From CAMAUF01 sp046152925 (GTDB lineage: Bacteria > Chloroflexota > Dehalococcoidia > Tepidiformales > Tepidiformaceae), in the NCBI GenBank assembly GCA_046152925.1, contig JBJXFX010000106.1:1-15577 (forward strand): DNA of 15,577 nucleotides, read 5' to 3'. Each line of letters opens with the position of its first letter. Position 1 is the first letter of the stretch. Under the pieces are notes generated by a model. The model saw only the letters and a program-made list of their open reading frames with translations, ran no database searches and was not told where the DNA came from. Both the position numbers and the translations under genes were made by a program. This document shows, one piece after another, positions 15,556 through 15,577 of the stretch.

Positions 15556-15577
15556 AGTCGATCACACCACCAGGTCA

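Overview
This is a GC-rich (roughly two-thirds G+C), gene-dense bacterial chromosomal segment with short intergenic gaps. I see no mobile elements, CRISPR arrays, tRNA or rRNA genes. The gene mix is: a tandem CaiB/BaiF CoA-transferase, a class III-like PHA synthase, an FbaB-type class I aldolase beside an unusual class II aldolase, a FliA/WhiG-type sigma factor and an S41 protease. Several start codons sit directly behind a TAGAAT/TAGACT-type -10 box with almost no leader. This fits a free-living heterotroph with a high-GC genome. Chloroflexota is my best guess for the phylum, but that is inference and not proven by the sequence.

Layout. Bases 1-2528 run leftward: DUF4202 protein, UDP-glucuronate decarboxylase, then a second sugar-nucleotide epimerase coupled to it by an ATGA overlap and cut by the window edge. 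Divergent from these, 2585-6152 runs rightward: the two-domain CoA-transferase, then the PHA synthase phaC. Bases 6183-9469 run leftward: an aberrant class II aldolase, then an OmpR-type response regulator whose 3' end overlaps its histidine kinase. Head-to-head with that aldolase is a class I fructose-bisphosphate aldolase (9616-10713), which ends at a strong hairpin terminator. Bases 10800-12650 run leftward: a FliA/WhiG-type sigma factor with its own hairpin terminator, then an OmpR-like regulator whose receiver has lost all its phosphorylation residues. Divergent from the sigma gene are a cytoplasmic beta-propeller protein (12954-14117) and a membrane-anchored S41 C-terminal processing protease (14224-15555).

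How the parts may work together. The left end makes nucleotide sugars (UDP-xylose and an epimer) for cell-surface glycans. The CoA-transferase and PhaC handle acyl-CoA thioesters and carbon storage. The two unrelated aldolases share a 146-bp divergent promoter region, which suggests the cell regulates the triose/hexose step in two ways. The right half is regulatory: a complete two-component system, an orphan pseudo-receiver regulator and an alternative sigma factor. I found no defence, secretion or biosynthetic gene cluster. The most unusual items are the divergent aldolase pair with its atypical class II member, the orphan pseudo-receiver regulator, and the recurring leaderless promoter architecture.
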